A DNA stretch of 64,000 nucleotides from Dermacentor variabilis (lineage: Eukaryota > Arthropoda > Arachnida > Ixodida > Ixodidae), in contig NC_134573.1 in NCBI RefSeq assembly GCF_050947875.1, positions 49,836,115 to 49,900,114 on the forward strand, given 5' to 3'. The first letter of the stretch is position 1, and each line of letters starts with the position of its first letter. The translations under genes and the position numbers were made by a program. Positions 23,129 to 32,952 of the stretch are shown here, one piece after another. The notes beneath the pieces are model-generated. The model saw nothing but the letters and a program-made list of their open reading frames with translations, had not been told where the DNA came from and ran no database searches.

Positions 23129-23938
23129 AGAGTAGATGTCCTATTCACTAGACTGTGAATAGGACACACATTTGACACTCACAACTTTCTCTTGACCGGT
23201 AACAAGCCTCCAACCTGTGGTAGATTTGGCGACCGGCTGACCGGTCTCCATGTCTTCCTGGAGTGCCGGGAAGCCGAAAGAGACAGGAGGAAACATTTCC
23301 CTTTTGCATGCCGCCATTGTTTTCCCCTGCGTCCGGCTATGTTTCTTGGTGAAGAACCGCTTTTTAATACCAAAGCAGTCCCCGCCTTTTTGAAAGATGC
23401 TGTGCTCCATGCCACCAGCCCATTAATTTCGTAGTGCATCCTCTTTCCAGAGGATGCTGCTACGATAGCTTTCTTTGTATAGCACATGCCTCTAAGCCCT
23501 TGGCTTTCAAGGCCTTTGGTGAGGCAGTAGGGCTCTAGACAACTTTAGCACCTCGTAGATTTCATATATTGCATCATTCTTTCTCTGTGCATTTTAATGT
23601 TCATAGTACACGTCAATAGTCATTCCCATAATTTTACTACACGTATATTTTATGGTATTTATATCAACTCTTTTAGGCTATTTACAGCCATGTCACATTA
23701 AGTTCACAGAACTCACCAGTCCACTGCGAGCTCGTTAACACAAGCATGGCGCTCTTTGGCCACACCTGGCCCTTGCGCCATTAAACATCGTATATTCATT
23801 CATTTTTTTTGCGTTAAAAAAAATTTAGATATGACCATGACCATTTAGATTTTTTTATCCGGACGCACATTCTACAGTGGAGAAAATTGTGACTGTGTTT
23901 ACTGAAGCCTTTATTCCAGAATCACGGACGCTTCAACT

Positions 23939-24679
23939 GTGCCTACATTGTGGCACACGAGATTGTTCTGCTACGACGTTCCTTTAGTCAAGATCATTGA
24001 GTGTTTCCCGGTGCTGTTCGACCTCGCTACATTTCTAGATGATTCGGGCTTCTGCGTTTGCCACAGTCTCCTGCGTTGTCCCTTGTGCCCCTTGTGCCCC
24101 TTGTCGAGTCCGAATCACGCGGAAAGTGAAAAGGTGATTATCGCTGGCAGCTCAAACCTGGCTGAGTGCTCAAAAGCAATTGTGGAGAGGGTGAAAGGCG
24201 ATCGAAGAGTGGCGGTAGGGACATTTTCAGGGTGGACACTAGGTTTTCTCATGGAGCGAGCAAAAGCAAAGCTCGCGCAATATGTCCATGCGCGCAACCT
24301 TGTCATAGTAGCAGGTGGGCGAAATGACGTCCTAAAGAGGAAAGCGACAGTACCAGTCCAGCGCTTGGCGAAGTGGGTGGACAACATGCGTGAGCTTTCC
24401 CCTCAGGTGCAGATCGTGGTGTGCACTGTGCCAGAGGTGCCTGTACGTAACAGTCACGTAGAAAGAGCCGTAGTGCCTGCTAATGAGGCGATATGGAAAA
24501 TGAAACAAGAGAAAGGTTTCGAGGTTGTCGAAGTAAACAGGGAAGTGAGAAGGTGTGGTGGTTTTGAACGAGGCGGGATCCACTTCAATTACAGGCTTGG
24601 ACGAGAAGTGGGCTGGCGACTTGCTGGTCGCACTGTTACTTCTTTTGGGGGCCCACGGGCGCTCAGGAGGCCAGAGTAG
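23939..24679 (+). CDS. LINE ORF1-like protein with SGNH/esterase domain
   Basis: A 246-residue open frame. Residues about 38-58 are Cys-rich (CVCHSLLRCPLCPLCP), possibly a zinc-binding remnant. From residue 65 it follows the SGNH hydrolase pattern: strand VIIAGSSN (block I Ser at GSSN, 70-73), LVIVAGGRNDVL (block III GGRND, 126-130), IVVCTVPEVP (159-168), and RGGIHFN (211-217) where the block V His is kept but the Asp three residues before it is Gly. Esterase domains are known in ORF1 of CR1-type LINEs. The lost Asp suggests decay in this copy. The frame overlaps the endonuclease frame by a few codons. Confidence 0.65.
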   Translation: MPTLWHTRLFCYDVPLVKIIECFPVLFDLATFLDDSGFCVCHSLLRCPLCPLCPLSSPNHAESEKVIIAGSSNLAECSKAIVERVKGDRRVAVGTFSGWTLGFLMERAKAKLAQYVHARNLVIVAGGRNDVLKRKATVPVQRLAKWVDNMRELSPQVQIVVCTVPEVPVRNSHVERAVVPANEAIWKMKQEKGFEVVEVNREVRRCGGFERGGIHFNYRLGREVGWRLAGRTVTSFGGPRALRRPE

Positions 24680-25458
24680 GTAGTAATGAAGAAGGTCCTC
24701 TAGGGGAACCTCAGAATAGTAGCGCCGTCAATAATAGAAGAAGAAGAAAAACAAAAAAGAGAGCTCGCCATGCAATAGGCTACATCAATATGCAGGGTGG
24801 CGGAAGAAAGGAAAAGTGGGCAGAGATTGACGAGCAGTTAAATAGAGAACAAATAGGGGTGTATGCGGTCACAGAAACACACCTTAGAGATTCAGAAGAG
24901 CCGCCAATGATAGAGAATTATGTTTGGGAAGGGTGCAATAGAACTAAGTCGGAAGGAATGGGAGGGGGAGTCGGACTGCTCATCCATCAGGGAGCCGAAT
25001 GGAAAAGAGTAAATTCAAAATGTCAAGAACATCTTTGGTTATCAGGTACAATGAGTGGAAAGGAAACTTGGCTAGGCGTAATGTATTTGTGGACCAGAAA
25101 TAGTTGCACACAGAGGAATCAAGAGTTAGTGGAATGCATAAGTGCTTATATTAAGGGTTTCGTGAATGATGCTGAAATTATCCCGTTAGGCGACATGAAT
25201 GCCCGCATACATAATCTAGATGGCTATACCGACAACAACCGGAAGTCAATGCTAGGTCTTTGTCAGCAAGATATCCTCGTTATCGTGAATACATCGCCTA
25301 AGTGTGAAGTGCAGACCACGTGGGAAGTGGGAAAATGGCAATGGGCCATTGATCACTGTTTGGTGACAAAAGAAATTCATGAAAAGTTGAGAAAACTGGT
25401 CTTTGACGAGGAAGGATATAACACCATAGCGAATGACCATAAATGCGTCATTTTATAA
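24664..25458 (+). CDS. LINE apurinic-like endonuclease (EEP) domain
   Basis: The open frame is read from about 24664; the first Met is at 24790. A basic linker (RRRRKTKKRAR, near 24740) precedes HAIGYINMQGG. Endonuclease motifs: AVTETHLRD (near 24870), GGGVGLLIHQG (near 24965), LGDMNARIHNLDGY (near 25187), WAIDHCLV (near 25345) and NDHKCVIL at the end, where the usual SDH reads NDH. The domain nicks target DNA in target-primed reverse transcription. The frame ends early at 25456-25458 in this copy. Confidence 0.75.
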   Translation, partial: QEARVGSNEEGPLGEPQNSSAVNNRRRRKTKKRARHAIGYINMQGGGRKEKWAEIDEQLNREQIGVYAVTETHLRDSEEPPMIENYVWEGCNRTKSEGMGGGVGLLIHQGAEWKRVNSKCQEHLWLSGTMSGKETWLGVMYLWTRNSCTQRNQELVECISAYIKGFVNDAEIIPLGDMNARIHNLDGYTDNNRKSMLGLCQQDILVIVNTSPKCEVQTTWEVGKWQWAIDHCLVTKEIHEKLRKLVFDEEGYNTIANDHKCVIL

Positions 25459-26221
25459 ATGGGATATGCAGTTGGGAACGACAGCAAGGAATACAAAATG
25501 GCCAGTCCAGATTTGAACGCTGAAAAATAACAAATATATTCACAAGAGTCGAGGAAGAAGTTTGCAAATGGACAAGTAAGAAGGGGAATAAACTGAGCTT
25601 GAAAGTGTAATAACGACAGAAATACGGATATAGAAACCATATGTTCGTTGGAAATAAAAAAAAAACACTGAAAAGCTGGTGGAACATAGACATAGGAGAA
25701 GCGATCGCCGAACGACAGAAAGCATCCCGAGAGCACAGGTAGGCAAAGAAGCCGCTGTTGCCGCCGGGTGAACTGAGCAACAAATAGGAAATATACCGGG
25801 AGAAAAAGTCCGTGGTTCAAATACTGGTGCAATCAAAGTTGAAAGGTGAAAGTCAACGATGGTTGTCATAAATACATGAGAAAAAGAAGTCGGCACCTAG
25901 ATGGAAACAAACTGGGAAGTGAAGCGACATTAAATTATATCCGCAAAATAACAGCCGAATATTTTCAAGGCAATGACGAGGTTCTACTTAAAGAAAAGAG
26001 TGTATGAAAGAGAACCAGATGGCAAAGGAGCTTGTGCTGACAAATCTCAACTGGAAGAAAGCCGAAGAGCAAATTCCTAAGCGCACAGCCACAGGGCTAG
26101 ACGAGGCTCCCGTTAGGCTGAATAATGAACTAGGACCAAAATAAGGAAGGTCTGGTGAAAGCTGCACAAAAAAAAAAGACTTTATGATCTGGAAGAATAC
26201 CACAGTTGGCGACAAATCAGA

Positions 26222-26673
26222 ATGAACTTAATTTATAAAGGTAAGGCGAAGAAAGATAGAATTCACTCGTATAGACCGTTGACCATTACATCGGTGATAT
26301 ACAGGTTATCAATGCAGGCAACCAAATTAAAGCTGCAAGCACGGGTAGAGAATAATGACATTTTGGGAGAACTTCAGAATGACGTCAGGATAGTTAGGCG
26401 TTTGGATAGTAACTTATTTGTTCTTACTCAGTGTATTGAAATATCAAGAGTAGAAAGCAGACCATTATATGTGGCCTTTTTAGACATTACAGGAGCGTAT
26501 GGCAACGTAGACCACAACATTTTGTGGGATATTCTGGAAGGGGAAGGCTTAGGCGACAGTTGTCTACAGCTTTTGAGCGAGATTTACCTACAAATACCGT
26601 TTGCGTTGAATGAGAAGGGATGCGGATCGAAGAGAAAGTTTATATCAACAAGGCACTGACACATTCTGCCCTT
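26222..26673 (+). pseudogene. LINE RT domain, first half (interrupted)
   Basis: Reads LIYKGKAKKDRIHSYRPLTI (fingers), NLFVLTQCIEISR, and motif A VAFLDITGAYGNVDHNILWD (near 26478-26537). It is cut at 26673 by the nested LINE, and the RT continues at 30166 with CPLSLLPFMMYMV-like sequence. Frameshifts between 25459 and 26221 separate it from the endonuclease. Confidence 0.75.
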
Positions 26674-27042
26674 GAATGAATGTTTGATGTTTAATGGCGA
26701 AGGGGCCAGGTATGGCCAAAGAGCGCCATGCTAGTGCTAATGAGTTCGTAGTGGTCTGATAGGTTCAGTGAAGGTAATGTGACGTGGCTGTAAAGGGGCC
26801 TTGGAGAGTTGGTATAAACTGCATGAAATCTGCGCGTGATAAAATTATGGTAATGACTAAGGACATGTACTTAAGCACTAAAATTTATTGCAAAAGAGTG
26901 ATGCAATATACAAAATATGCGAGATGCTAAAGTTCCCTAGAGCACTATCGCCTTGCCAGAGCCCTTGAGGCACGAGGGCGTAGAGGCATGTGCTATACGA
27001 AGCAACTATCGCAGCGGCATCCTCTGAAGAGAGGAGGCGCTA

Positions 27043-28160
27043 CTAATGTATGGGGCTAATAACATGAAACAGAGCATCTTTCAGGAAATAAAGGACTGCG
27101 TTAGTGTCAAAGAGCAGTTCTGGGCCATGTAGCATTACAGGATGAAGGGGGATGTGCTGCCGGTATGTTAGGGGAAAATGTTTCTTTCTCTCAGATTTGG
27201 CTTCCCGACACTTCAGGAGGATGTGGAGGACGGTCAACTTCTCCCCTCATCTACCATAGGTTGGAGGTTCATTTCCAGTGAGTAAAAAGTTACAGGTGCC
27301 CATTGTATGACCTCTTCTTAGACAACAGAATAGGACATCTGTTCGGCGTGATTTTGTTGGAGAAGGCCAGAAACCTAATTGTGGCTTTATTACATGCAGC
27401 TTGTTATTTGTTTCCACGTCCCACAAGCGTTGCCAGTAGTTTCCCAGTTTCCTTAGCAACAAGGGCTACAGATTTGTGTCAGGGACAGCTGCGGTAGGAT
27501 TAACAGAATGTGATGCAATTTATGTGGCCATCTGGTGCGCTAGGAAATTACCCTCGATGCCCCTATGACCAGACACCCAGCATATAATGACGTGCTGGTT
27601 AGATATATACGCTTTACACAGGATGGAGTATAGTTTAATAATTACTGGATTTTTGTGCTTACAGAATGACATCGATGCCTTCACATCACTTAGAAAGTCC
27701 TATATATAACTGATTTTGGGAGTTTTGATTTCCTTATATGCTTCACAGCCGACAATAGTGCGTAGGCCTCTGCCGTAAAGATAGTTCTTTTCAGATGCAG
27801 TACACCGGATTCCGTGAAGGATGGACCGACGGCTGCATAGGACACCTCGTCGTACGACTTCGATGCATCTGTGTAGAACTCCGTGCAGGAGTGCTTGCAC
27901 TGGAGTTCCGGCAAATGCATTTGGATTTCAATCTCTCAAGCCTGCTTTGTAACTTGCAGGAAGGATATATCACATTGTATCGGCTACCACTCCCAACAAG
28001 GTAGCAGCTTAGCTGGAGGCATTAGGAAATGTTTGAGGACTGGGACATCCGTTTCAACGCTAAGCTCCCTCACACGCAGTGAGAAGGGCTGTCTTACAGA
28101 GGGACGATCGCGAAAGGTATCATACTTGATATCGGTATTGAAACACGGATGCTGATGATT
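27043..28160 (-). pseudogene. LINE RNase H and C-terminal domain
   Basis: Minus strand: LPELQCKHSCTEFYTDASKS (near 27900) then TIFTAEAYALLSAVKHIRKS (near 27780), the RNase H core; KLGNYWQRLWDVETNNKLHV (near 27450); and TVLHILLKCREAKSERKKHF with ISPIH at the end (27237-27043). Several frame changes, and the late RNase H motifs near 27560-27700 are hard to follow. Confidence 0.75.
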
Positions 28161-28214
28161 AGACTGAACTTTCAGAAAATATGTTTGGCTGATGTGTATT
28201 CTCTGCAGGTGCAG

Positions 28215-29260
28215 TTACCACTCACTTGATTCCACATATATACTTTCAATGGGACTTGTTCTGAAAGCGCTAGTGGCCAGTGGGATCCCGAGATGGTGTA
28301 CCGGATCTAGAATTTTTAGTGCGCTCGGGGCGCCAGAATGATAGATCACAGCGGCATAGTCCAATCGCGATCGAATCAGGGTCTTGTAAAGATTTATTAA
28401 ACACTTCCTATCGTTGCCCCATGTTGTGTGAGACAAAATATTCAGTAAGTTCATTATTTTTAAGCATTTCACCTTGAGATACTTTATGTGTGCAATAAAA
28501 GTTAGTTTAGAGTCAACGATGATGCCTAAAAACTTGTGCTCTTTGTTCACAGAGATTTGCTGACCATACGTTCTGATATTGGTACCTGCAATGAGCCCTT
28601 TGTTTCTTGTGAAACACACAAGAGCTTTTGTTGGAGTTCACTTTAAATCCGTTTTTGTCTGCCCATTTGGACACTTTGTTCAAGCACTATTGCACTTGCC
28701 TCTCACACACTGCCAGGTTGCAGGATTTGAAACCTATTTGTAAGTCATCTTGGTAAACAAAATAAAAAATGGCTGGAGGTAATGAAGCCCGAAGCGTGCT
28801 CATCTTCATGATGAAGAGCGTGCAGCTAAGCCAACCTCCTTGGGGTGCACCAGTTTCTTCTAAAAAGGTTGCGACAATACATTGCCGATTTTCACGCGGT
28901 AGGTACGTTTGGACAAATAGCTTTCTAGTATGTTTACCAGATTTCCACGAATGCCCATTCCCGACAAGTCTCGCAAGATCCCGTATCGCCACGTTGTGTC
29001 ATACGCCTTGTCCATATCGAGGAATATCGATAAGAAGAACTGTATATGTACAAGTGCATCGCGGATGTTTCCTTCAATGCGTACAAGATTATCAGTCGTG
29101 GACCGCCCTTCTCTGAAGCCACACTGATAGAGATAAAGCATATTGTTCAGTTCAAGGAAATGTGTTAGTCTACGATTAATCATTTTTTTTTTCAAATAGC
29201 TTACACAGACACCTTGTAAGATCTATCGAGCGATAACTTTCCGCCAAGGAAGGGTCTTCA
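28215..29260 (-). pseudogene. LINE reverse transcriptase (catalytic palm altered)
   Basis: Minus strand, in order: EDPSLAESYRSI (29250), YQCGFREGRSTTDNLV (near 29120), FLDMDKAYDTTWRYGILRDL (motif A, near 29010), GAPQGGWLSCTLF (near 28845), FVYQDDLQIGFKS (motif C, near 28755, with YQDD in the YxDD position), then NKEHKFLGIIVDSKLTFIAH (near 28550). Frame changes are present. No endonuclease precedes it. Confidence 0.8.
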
Positions 29261-29299
29261 ACCAGCCTCAAGACGGGAATAACAATGTGTCCGTCGACA

Positions 29300-29563
29300 C
29301 TTGGGAGCCGCTGGCCTTCCGCTCACTCGATGGGGGATATCGCTCGATGGGTGATAAGTTATTGACAGATTACGGAATGCTAAGAGATTGGAGAGTTTGC
29401 CATGCTGTTGAGTGTCGCGAACCTCAAGAAGAAGGTCGCCACTGCTCATTTTAGTCACTTTGTAGCCAGCACCTGGTGTGTCGATAAGACATTTAGCTAC
29501 GGTGAAAGATGAGATAGTTATGACTGTCTTTTCGGGATCTTGACTGTGTATCAGATGTATCAC
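29300..29563 (-). pseudogene. LINE ORF1-like segment
   Basis: Reads ITISSFTVAKCLIDTPGAGY and SSGDLLLEVRDTQQHGKLSN, the pattern of RNA-binding ORF1 proteins of Jockey-like LINEs. It runs straight into RT sequence with no endonuclease between, which marks the deletion junction. Confidence 0.6.
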
Positions 29564-30165
29564 ATGGACGCGGGGGAAAGTTTCTTTGCGCTGGCTGAAT
29601 AGCTGGAAAGTTTCTTTGGTGCACCCTCTTTTTTAACAAGCACGATCGGAAAGAGGGGGGAATGACGTCTTAGTCATGCAAAATTCCTTTAATTTCGGTA
29701 GCTACGACAGGCACCCACCACCGAGTCCAACAAGGCGGCGCCACGAGTTCGGGAGGAAACGCAGACGCCAGCTGCAAGTAGCTACTATAACCTAATATAG
29801 GATAGCCAAGGTTAGATACATACACCAGGTTAACCCTTGGCGCCTAGAAATTCGGAAGAGAGAAGAAATGATAAGAAGACAGGAAAGACGAGACAGCGAG
29901 AGGGAAAGCAATAGATTGTATAGAGGGACAGGAAAAGGCGACGGCCGATCTCCTCCAGGTAGGTCAGTCTGGAGGTGCCGTCTATGTGAAGCAGAGGCCT
30001 TGAAGGTCCAAACACCTAGCATCAGCTCAACCTCCAGGATCCCCCTTTCCGCAGACACGGCTGAGCCTCTCATGGTTACACGCAGGAGGGTCCAACCCTC
30101 GTGTGCTCGGGTACGTAGTGTCGCAATATACCAAATGCCTGCTCACGCAGATGCCCCTGCGGGCT

Positions 30166-30522
30166 ATTGTGCCCTTTATCTTTACTGCCGTTTATGATGT
30201 ACATGGTGAGGATGGCGAGGGCATTAGAAGGAAGTAATATCGAGTTTAATCTGTCATACAAACGGGCAGGCACAGTAGTAGAGCAGCAGCTTCCAGGTTT
30301 ATTTTATGCGGACGGCATTGTTTTGCTAGCTAATGTGCAAAATGATTTGCAACGTCTGGCTAATATCTGTGGGCAGGACGCGAGAATTTAGCTTTGACAG
30401 CGTTATAAAATCAGGTGTTCTGGTATTCAACGAAAATAGTGAACAGACAGAGCCAATACAGGGCCAGGATATCCCTCGCATAAAATAATATAAATATCTG
30501 GTCATATAGACAAACGAAGGCA
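30166..30522 (+). pseudogene. LINE RT domain, second half
   Basis: The RT resumes after the nested LINE: CPLSLLPFMMYMVRMARALE (30171), LPGLFYADGIVLLANVQNDL (30288-30350; the YADD box reads YADG), then a shifted frame with KYKYL. It stops at the (TA)n tract. Confidence 0.75.
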
Positions 30523-30596
<74 letters not shown>

Positions 30597-30619
30597 ATAT
30601 ATATATATATATATATCTA

Positions 30620-30713
<94 letters not shown>
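30523..30713. repeat. (TA)n microsatellite, about 190 bp
   Basis: An almost pure TA/AT dinucleotide array with a few TG, TC and TTTA interruptions near 30588-30625. It lies at the left border of the 30714-31867 insert. Confidence 0.97.
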
Positions 30714-30714
<1 letters not shown>

Positions 30715-30864
30715 GTAAGCATATGAAAAAAATTACCGACGATTACGTTACTTCCTAATGCGAAATTTGAGCGCAGCAAATAAGCTGTTTCACCTTTTCG
30801 ATAGATTGAGGCAAAGAAATCGAGCAACACATGTATGCGCTATCACAGAATTTTTTTTTATTTT

Positions 30865-31029
30865 TCACACGTATTCCTTTAACAAAGACTCCACTAGGTA
30901 AGCTTCTGCTTCGGCGGCACGCACCTCTGGATTCTGACGGCGACGGCGCTGGGCCTCTGCTCTGGCAGCTCGTTTAGCAGCAGCAGCAGCAGCAGCAGAC
31001 GGAGGACTTCCATCGGTCGTCTCGCTCAT
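30865..31029 (-). CDS. Short Arg/Ala-rich frame, 54 residues
   Basis: MSETTDGSPPS followed by an alanine run from the GCA repeat, then KRAARAEAQRRRRQNPEVRA. Arg/Glu/Ala-rich repeats of this type are common in tick transposon-associated frames. It is probably an N-terminal piece of such a protein. Function unknown. Confidence 0.3.
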   Translation of the reverse strand: MSETTDGSPPSAAAAAAAKRAARAEAQRRRRQNPEVRAAEAEAYLVESLLKEYV

Positions 31030-31062
31030 GGCTCAGAAAGAACTGGCAGATAATTTCGCAGT

Positions 31063-31238
31063 GGCGAACGGCAGCGGCAATTTCGGCTCGGGCGGTGCAC
31101 ATATACAGATCCGCCGCCACCGATCTGGCTCTCTGATTGCCACCGCACAGGGCGAACGGCAGCGGCAATTTCGGCTCGGGCGGTGCACATATACAGATCC
31201 GCCGCCACCGATCTGGCTCTCTGATTCCCACCGCACAG
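31063..31238. repeat. 88-bp tandem duplication (two copies)
   Basis: 31063-31150 and 31151-31238 are nearly identical; the visible change is GATTGCCACC versus GATTCCCACC near the end of the unit. Each begins GGCGAACGGCAGCGGCAATT. Confidence 0.93.
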
Positions 31239-31867
31239 GGGTTGCATTGGAGGAGGAGCGAAGAAAGGAATTAAGTTCGAGCCGGCGCTTTGACAACCGG
31301 AGACTCGCAGGAAGAGGGGGGAGGGGGGCGGCGTGTACACCCAGCGGCAAACGACGGGGGCAGAAGCGCGCGCAGCAAGCGGACAACACGATAAAGGGAG
31401 GAGGGAAGAGATAGCAGCGACTGACTGATGCCGCTGACGCCGATAGTGAGTCAACCCCAGCTGCGGAGTTGGTTTCAGGGACAACGCCGCCGATGCCGAC
31501 ACAAACAATATGATACCCTCGCTTCCGCAGCGCTAAGAACCAGGTCTAGCCGTGGGAAGGTGGTCACGTATTCGTCGACGTGCCGGGGCCTACGTGAAAT
31601 AACCGGCGCGTCGGCAACTGAAGAGCACCCTATCCGCCACACAAGAACAGGGGGGGGGGACCCTTTCCTCCTCTTTCTGCATGGCGGCGACGGTGTTCTA
31701 TGCAGTCACGTTATCTTGACTCTCTAGCGGCGTCAGCGGCATCCAGCGGTATCAGTCGGTCGCTGCTAGCGCTGGGGGGATGAAAGGGGGGCGGAGCTGG
31801 TTACGAGGCCGACAACAACGCCGACGACGACGCGAAACCCAGGAACGGACGCCAAAGAGCTGCGCTC

Positions 31868-32742
31868 TAAAAACAATCGCAGTAAACGGCAAGTGAAATG
31901 CAGCCATAATGAAGCACAGGGCGCTATGGGAATACAATAGGTACGAGGTGCTCCCAGGTACGTGGAAAGGTGTAATGGCTCCAGGACCTATTTTTTGTAA
32001 ATGGTGTTTGCTTTAAGTGGGGGGTACCCTCACGACTCGATGGCAATGAAAGGTCAGTTTGACGCCTCGCATTGGGCGCTCACGGGAAGGCTACAAATGA
32101 AGCTGTGCAGGGTGATATCGGCTGGACTAGTTTTGAAGTGAGGGAAGCTCACAGTAAAATTGGTTATTAAGAACCACTCAGGAATATGGAAGAAAGTATA
32201 TGGGCATGGAGAGTGTTAATGTATTTGTAGAGAAAAAAACATTAATTCACAGTGGAGGAAAAGAACTAGGAAGCTTACCAGCAAGTATGCGGCCTGTAGG
32301 TTGAGCAACGCAGCAACAACGAAAGTCAAGCGGAAAGTCAGAGAGGCTGAAATAATCTGATTGGTGGCGGCAATGGAAAAGAAACCTGCCATGAGTAACT
32401 AAAGAGGAAAAAACGAAATCAGTAAAGAAACAATTTATGATAACGCGAAAGGGAGGTCTTTACTTTTCGAAGCGAGATCAGGATGCCTTAGTACGCGCAC
32501 TTATAAAGCGAAAGATAAGAACGAAGAAGCATGTGCTTTCTGCGGTAAAACAAGGGAAACGATAGAGCATGTTTTAATAGAACGTGAAGATATCGGCCCA
32601 GCCGTCAATTTAGGCACCAGTGGACTCCTTGAAGCCCTTGGGTTCAGAGAGAGCAGGGCGAAGGTAAATATGTCTGCAATAGAGATTAGTAAGATGCGAT
32701 GGAAATATTGGTGGAAGAAATGTAGGGAAACGACAATAAATT
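31868..32742 (+). pseudogene. LINE C-terminal region with zinc-binding-like motif
   Basis: Reads NAAIMKHRALWEYNRYEVLP (31897), a TNEAVQGDIGWTSFEVREAH segment (near 32097), LLFEARSGCLSTRTYKAKD (near 32460) and ACAFCGKTRETIEHVLIERE (near 32530), a CxxC...H cluster, ending near 32742. Frames are broken between segments. Confidence 0.75.
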
Positions 32743-32918
32743 AAGACGTACAAAAACAACGCTCACAATAGGGGGTCAGAAAGTTTGGTTATGGGAAATC
32801 ATCGTGCGTTTTTTTTTCTTTTTTTTTAATCCAGGTTTGACATTAGGCAGTATAATAGCAGGACCCTGGTGGCGCAACCCACCGCTCCGTTCCAAAGGAG
32901 ACGCTCATAACATCCACG

Positions 32919-32951
32919 CACCCATTCATCCATCCATCCATCCATCCATTA
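32919..32951 (+). repeat. (CATC)n tail of the LINE
   Basis: A run of CATC units directly after the 3' UTR word GGTGGCGCAACCCACCGC marks the 3' end of the plus-strand LINE. Confidence 0.85.
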
Positions 32952-32952
32952 A

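Larger units (their letters stand above)
20973..23815 (+). mobile_element. Jockey/I-like LINE, 5'-truncated, with RNase H
   Basis: The copy begins inside the RT (AVCERQVQQALNKVSVWADQ at 20973) and continues through the RT thumb, an RNase H domain and the 3' UTR to an (ATTC)n tail at 23793-23811. It is split at 21336-22120 by the tRNA composite. A run ATTTTTTTTGC-like lies at both ends (about 20958-20974 and 23802-23813) and may be the target duplication. A related copy lies on the minus strand at 26674-30165. Confidence 0.8.
26674..30165 (-). mobile_element. Nested Jockey/I-like LINE with 11-bp TSD and internal deletion
   Basis: Bounded by ATTCTGCCCTT (26663-26673) and ATTGTGCCCTT (30166-30176), a 10/11 duplication lying inside the host LINE's RT. 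In minus orientation: a 5' region (30165-29600), an ORF1-like segment (29563-29300), RT (29260-28215), RNase H (about 27980-27600), a C-terminal segment (27460-27043) and a 3' UTR ending in a (CATT)n tail at 26674. No endonuclease lies between ORF1 and RT, so about 1 kb or more is deleted near 29295. It is related to the copy at 20973-23815. Confidence 0.85.
30714..31867. mobile_element. Unclassified insert in the LINE
   Basis: This 1.15-kb GC-rich block separates LINE sequence at 30522 from its continuation at 31868 (frame reading TIAVNGK, then NAAIMKHRALW at about 31897). It includes a short minus-strand frame (30865-31029), a (GCA)n run (30975-30998) and an 88-bp tandem duplication (31063-31238). 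No TIRs or LTRs were identified; the (TA)n tract may be part of its target site. Confidence 0.55.
23830..32952 (+). mobile_element. SGNH-EEP-RT LINE (CR1-like), with two nested insertions
   Basis: Plus-strand domains in order: a Cys-rich ORF1-like segment and SGNH domain (23939-24679), endonuclease (about 24664-25458), a degenerate linker (25459-26220), RT first half (26222-26673), RT second half (30166-30522), thumb and C-terminus (31868-32742), and a 3' UTR ending in a (CATC)n tail at about 32919-32951. The gaps are a nested minus-strand LINE (26674-30165) and a (TA)n-flanked insert (30523-31867). Both join cleanly when taken out. The clade call follows from the ORF1 esterase-type domain known in CR1-like LINEs. 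Confidence 0.8.

Noticed and set aside
25377..25896. Several minus-strand hydrophobic frames
   Set aside because: They are antisense to the LINE endonuclease-RT linker and reflect A-rich sense sequence.
30411..30830. 139-residue frame of Ile/Tyr repeats
   Set aside because: Direct translation of the (TA)n microsatellite.
32929..32951. CATC repeats considered as a CRISPR-like or satellite array
   Set aside because: They are the microsatellite tail of a LINE; no spacers are present.
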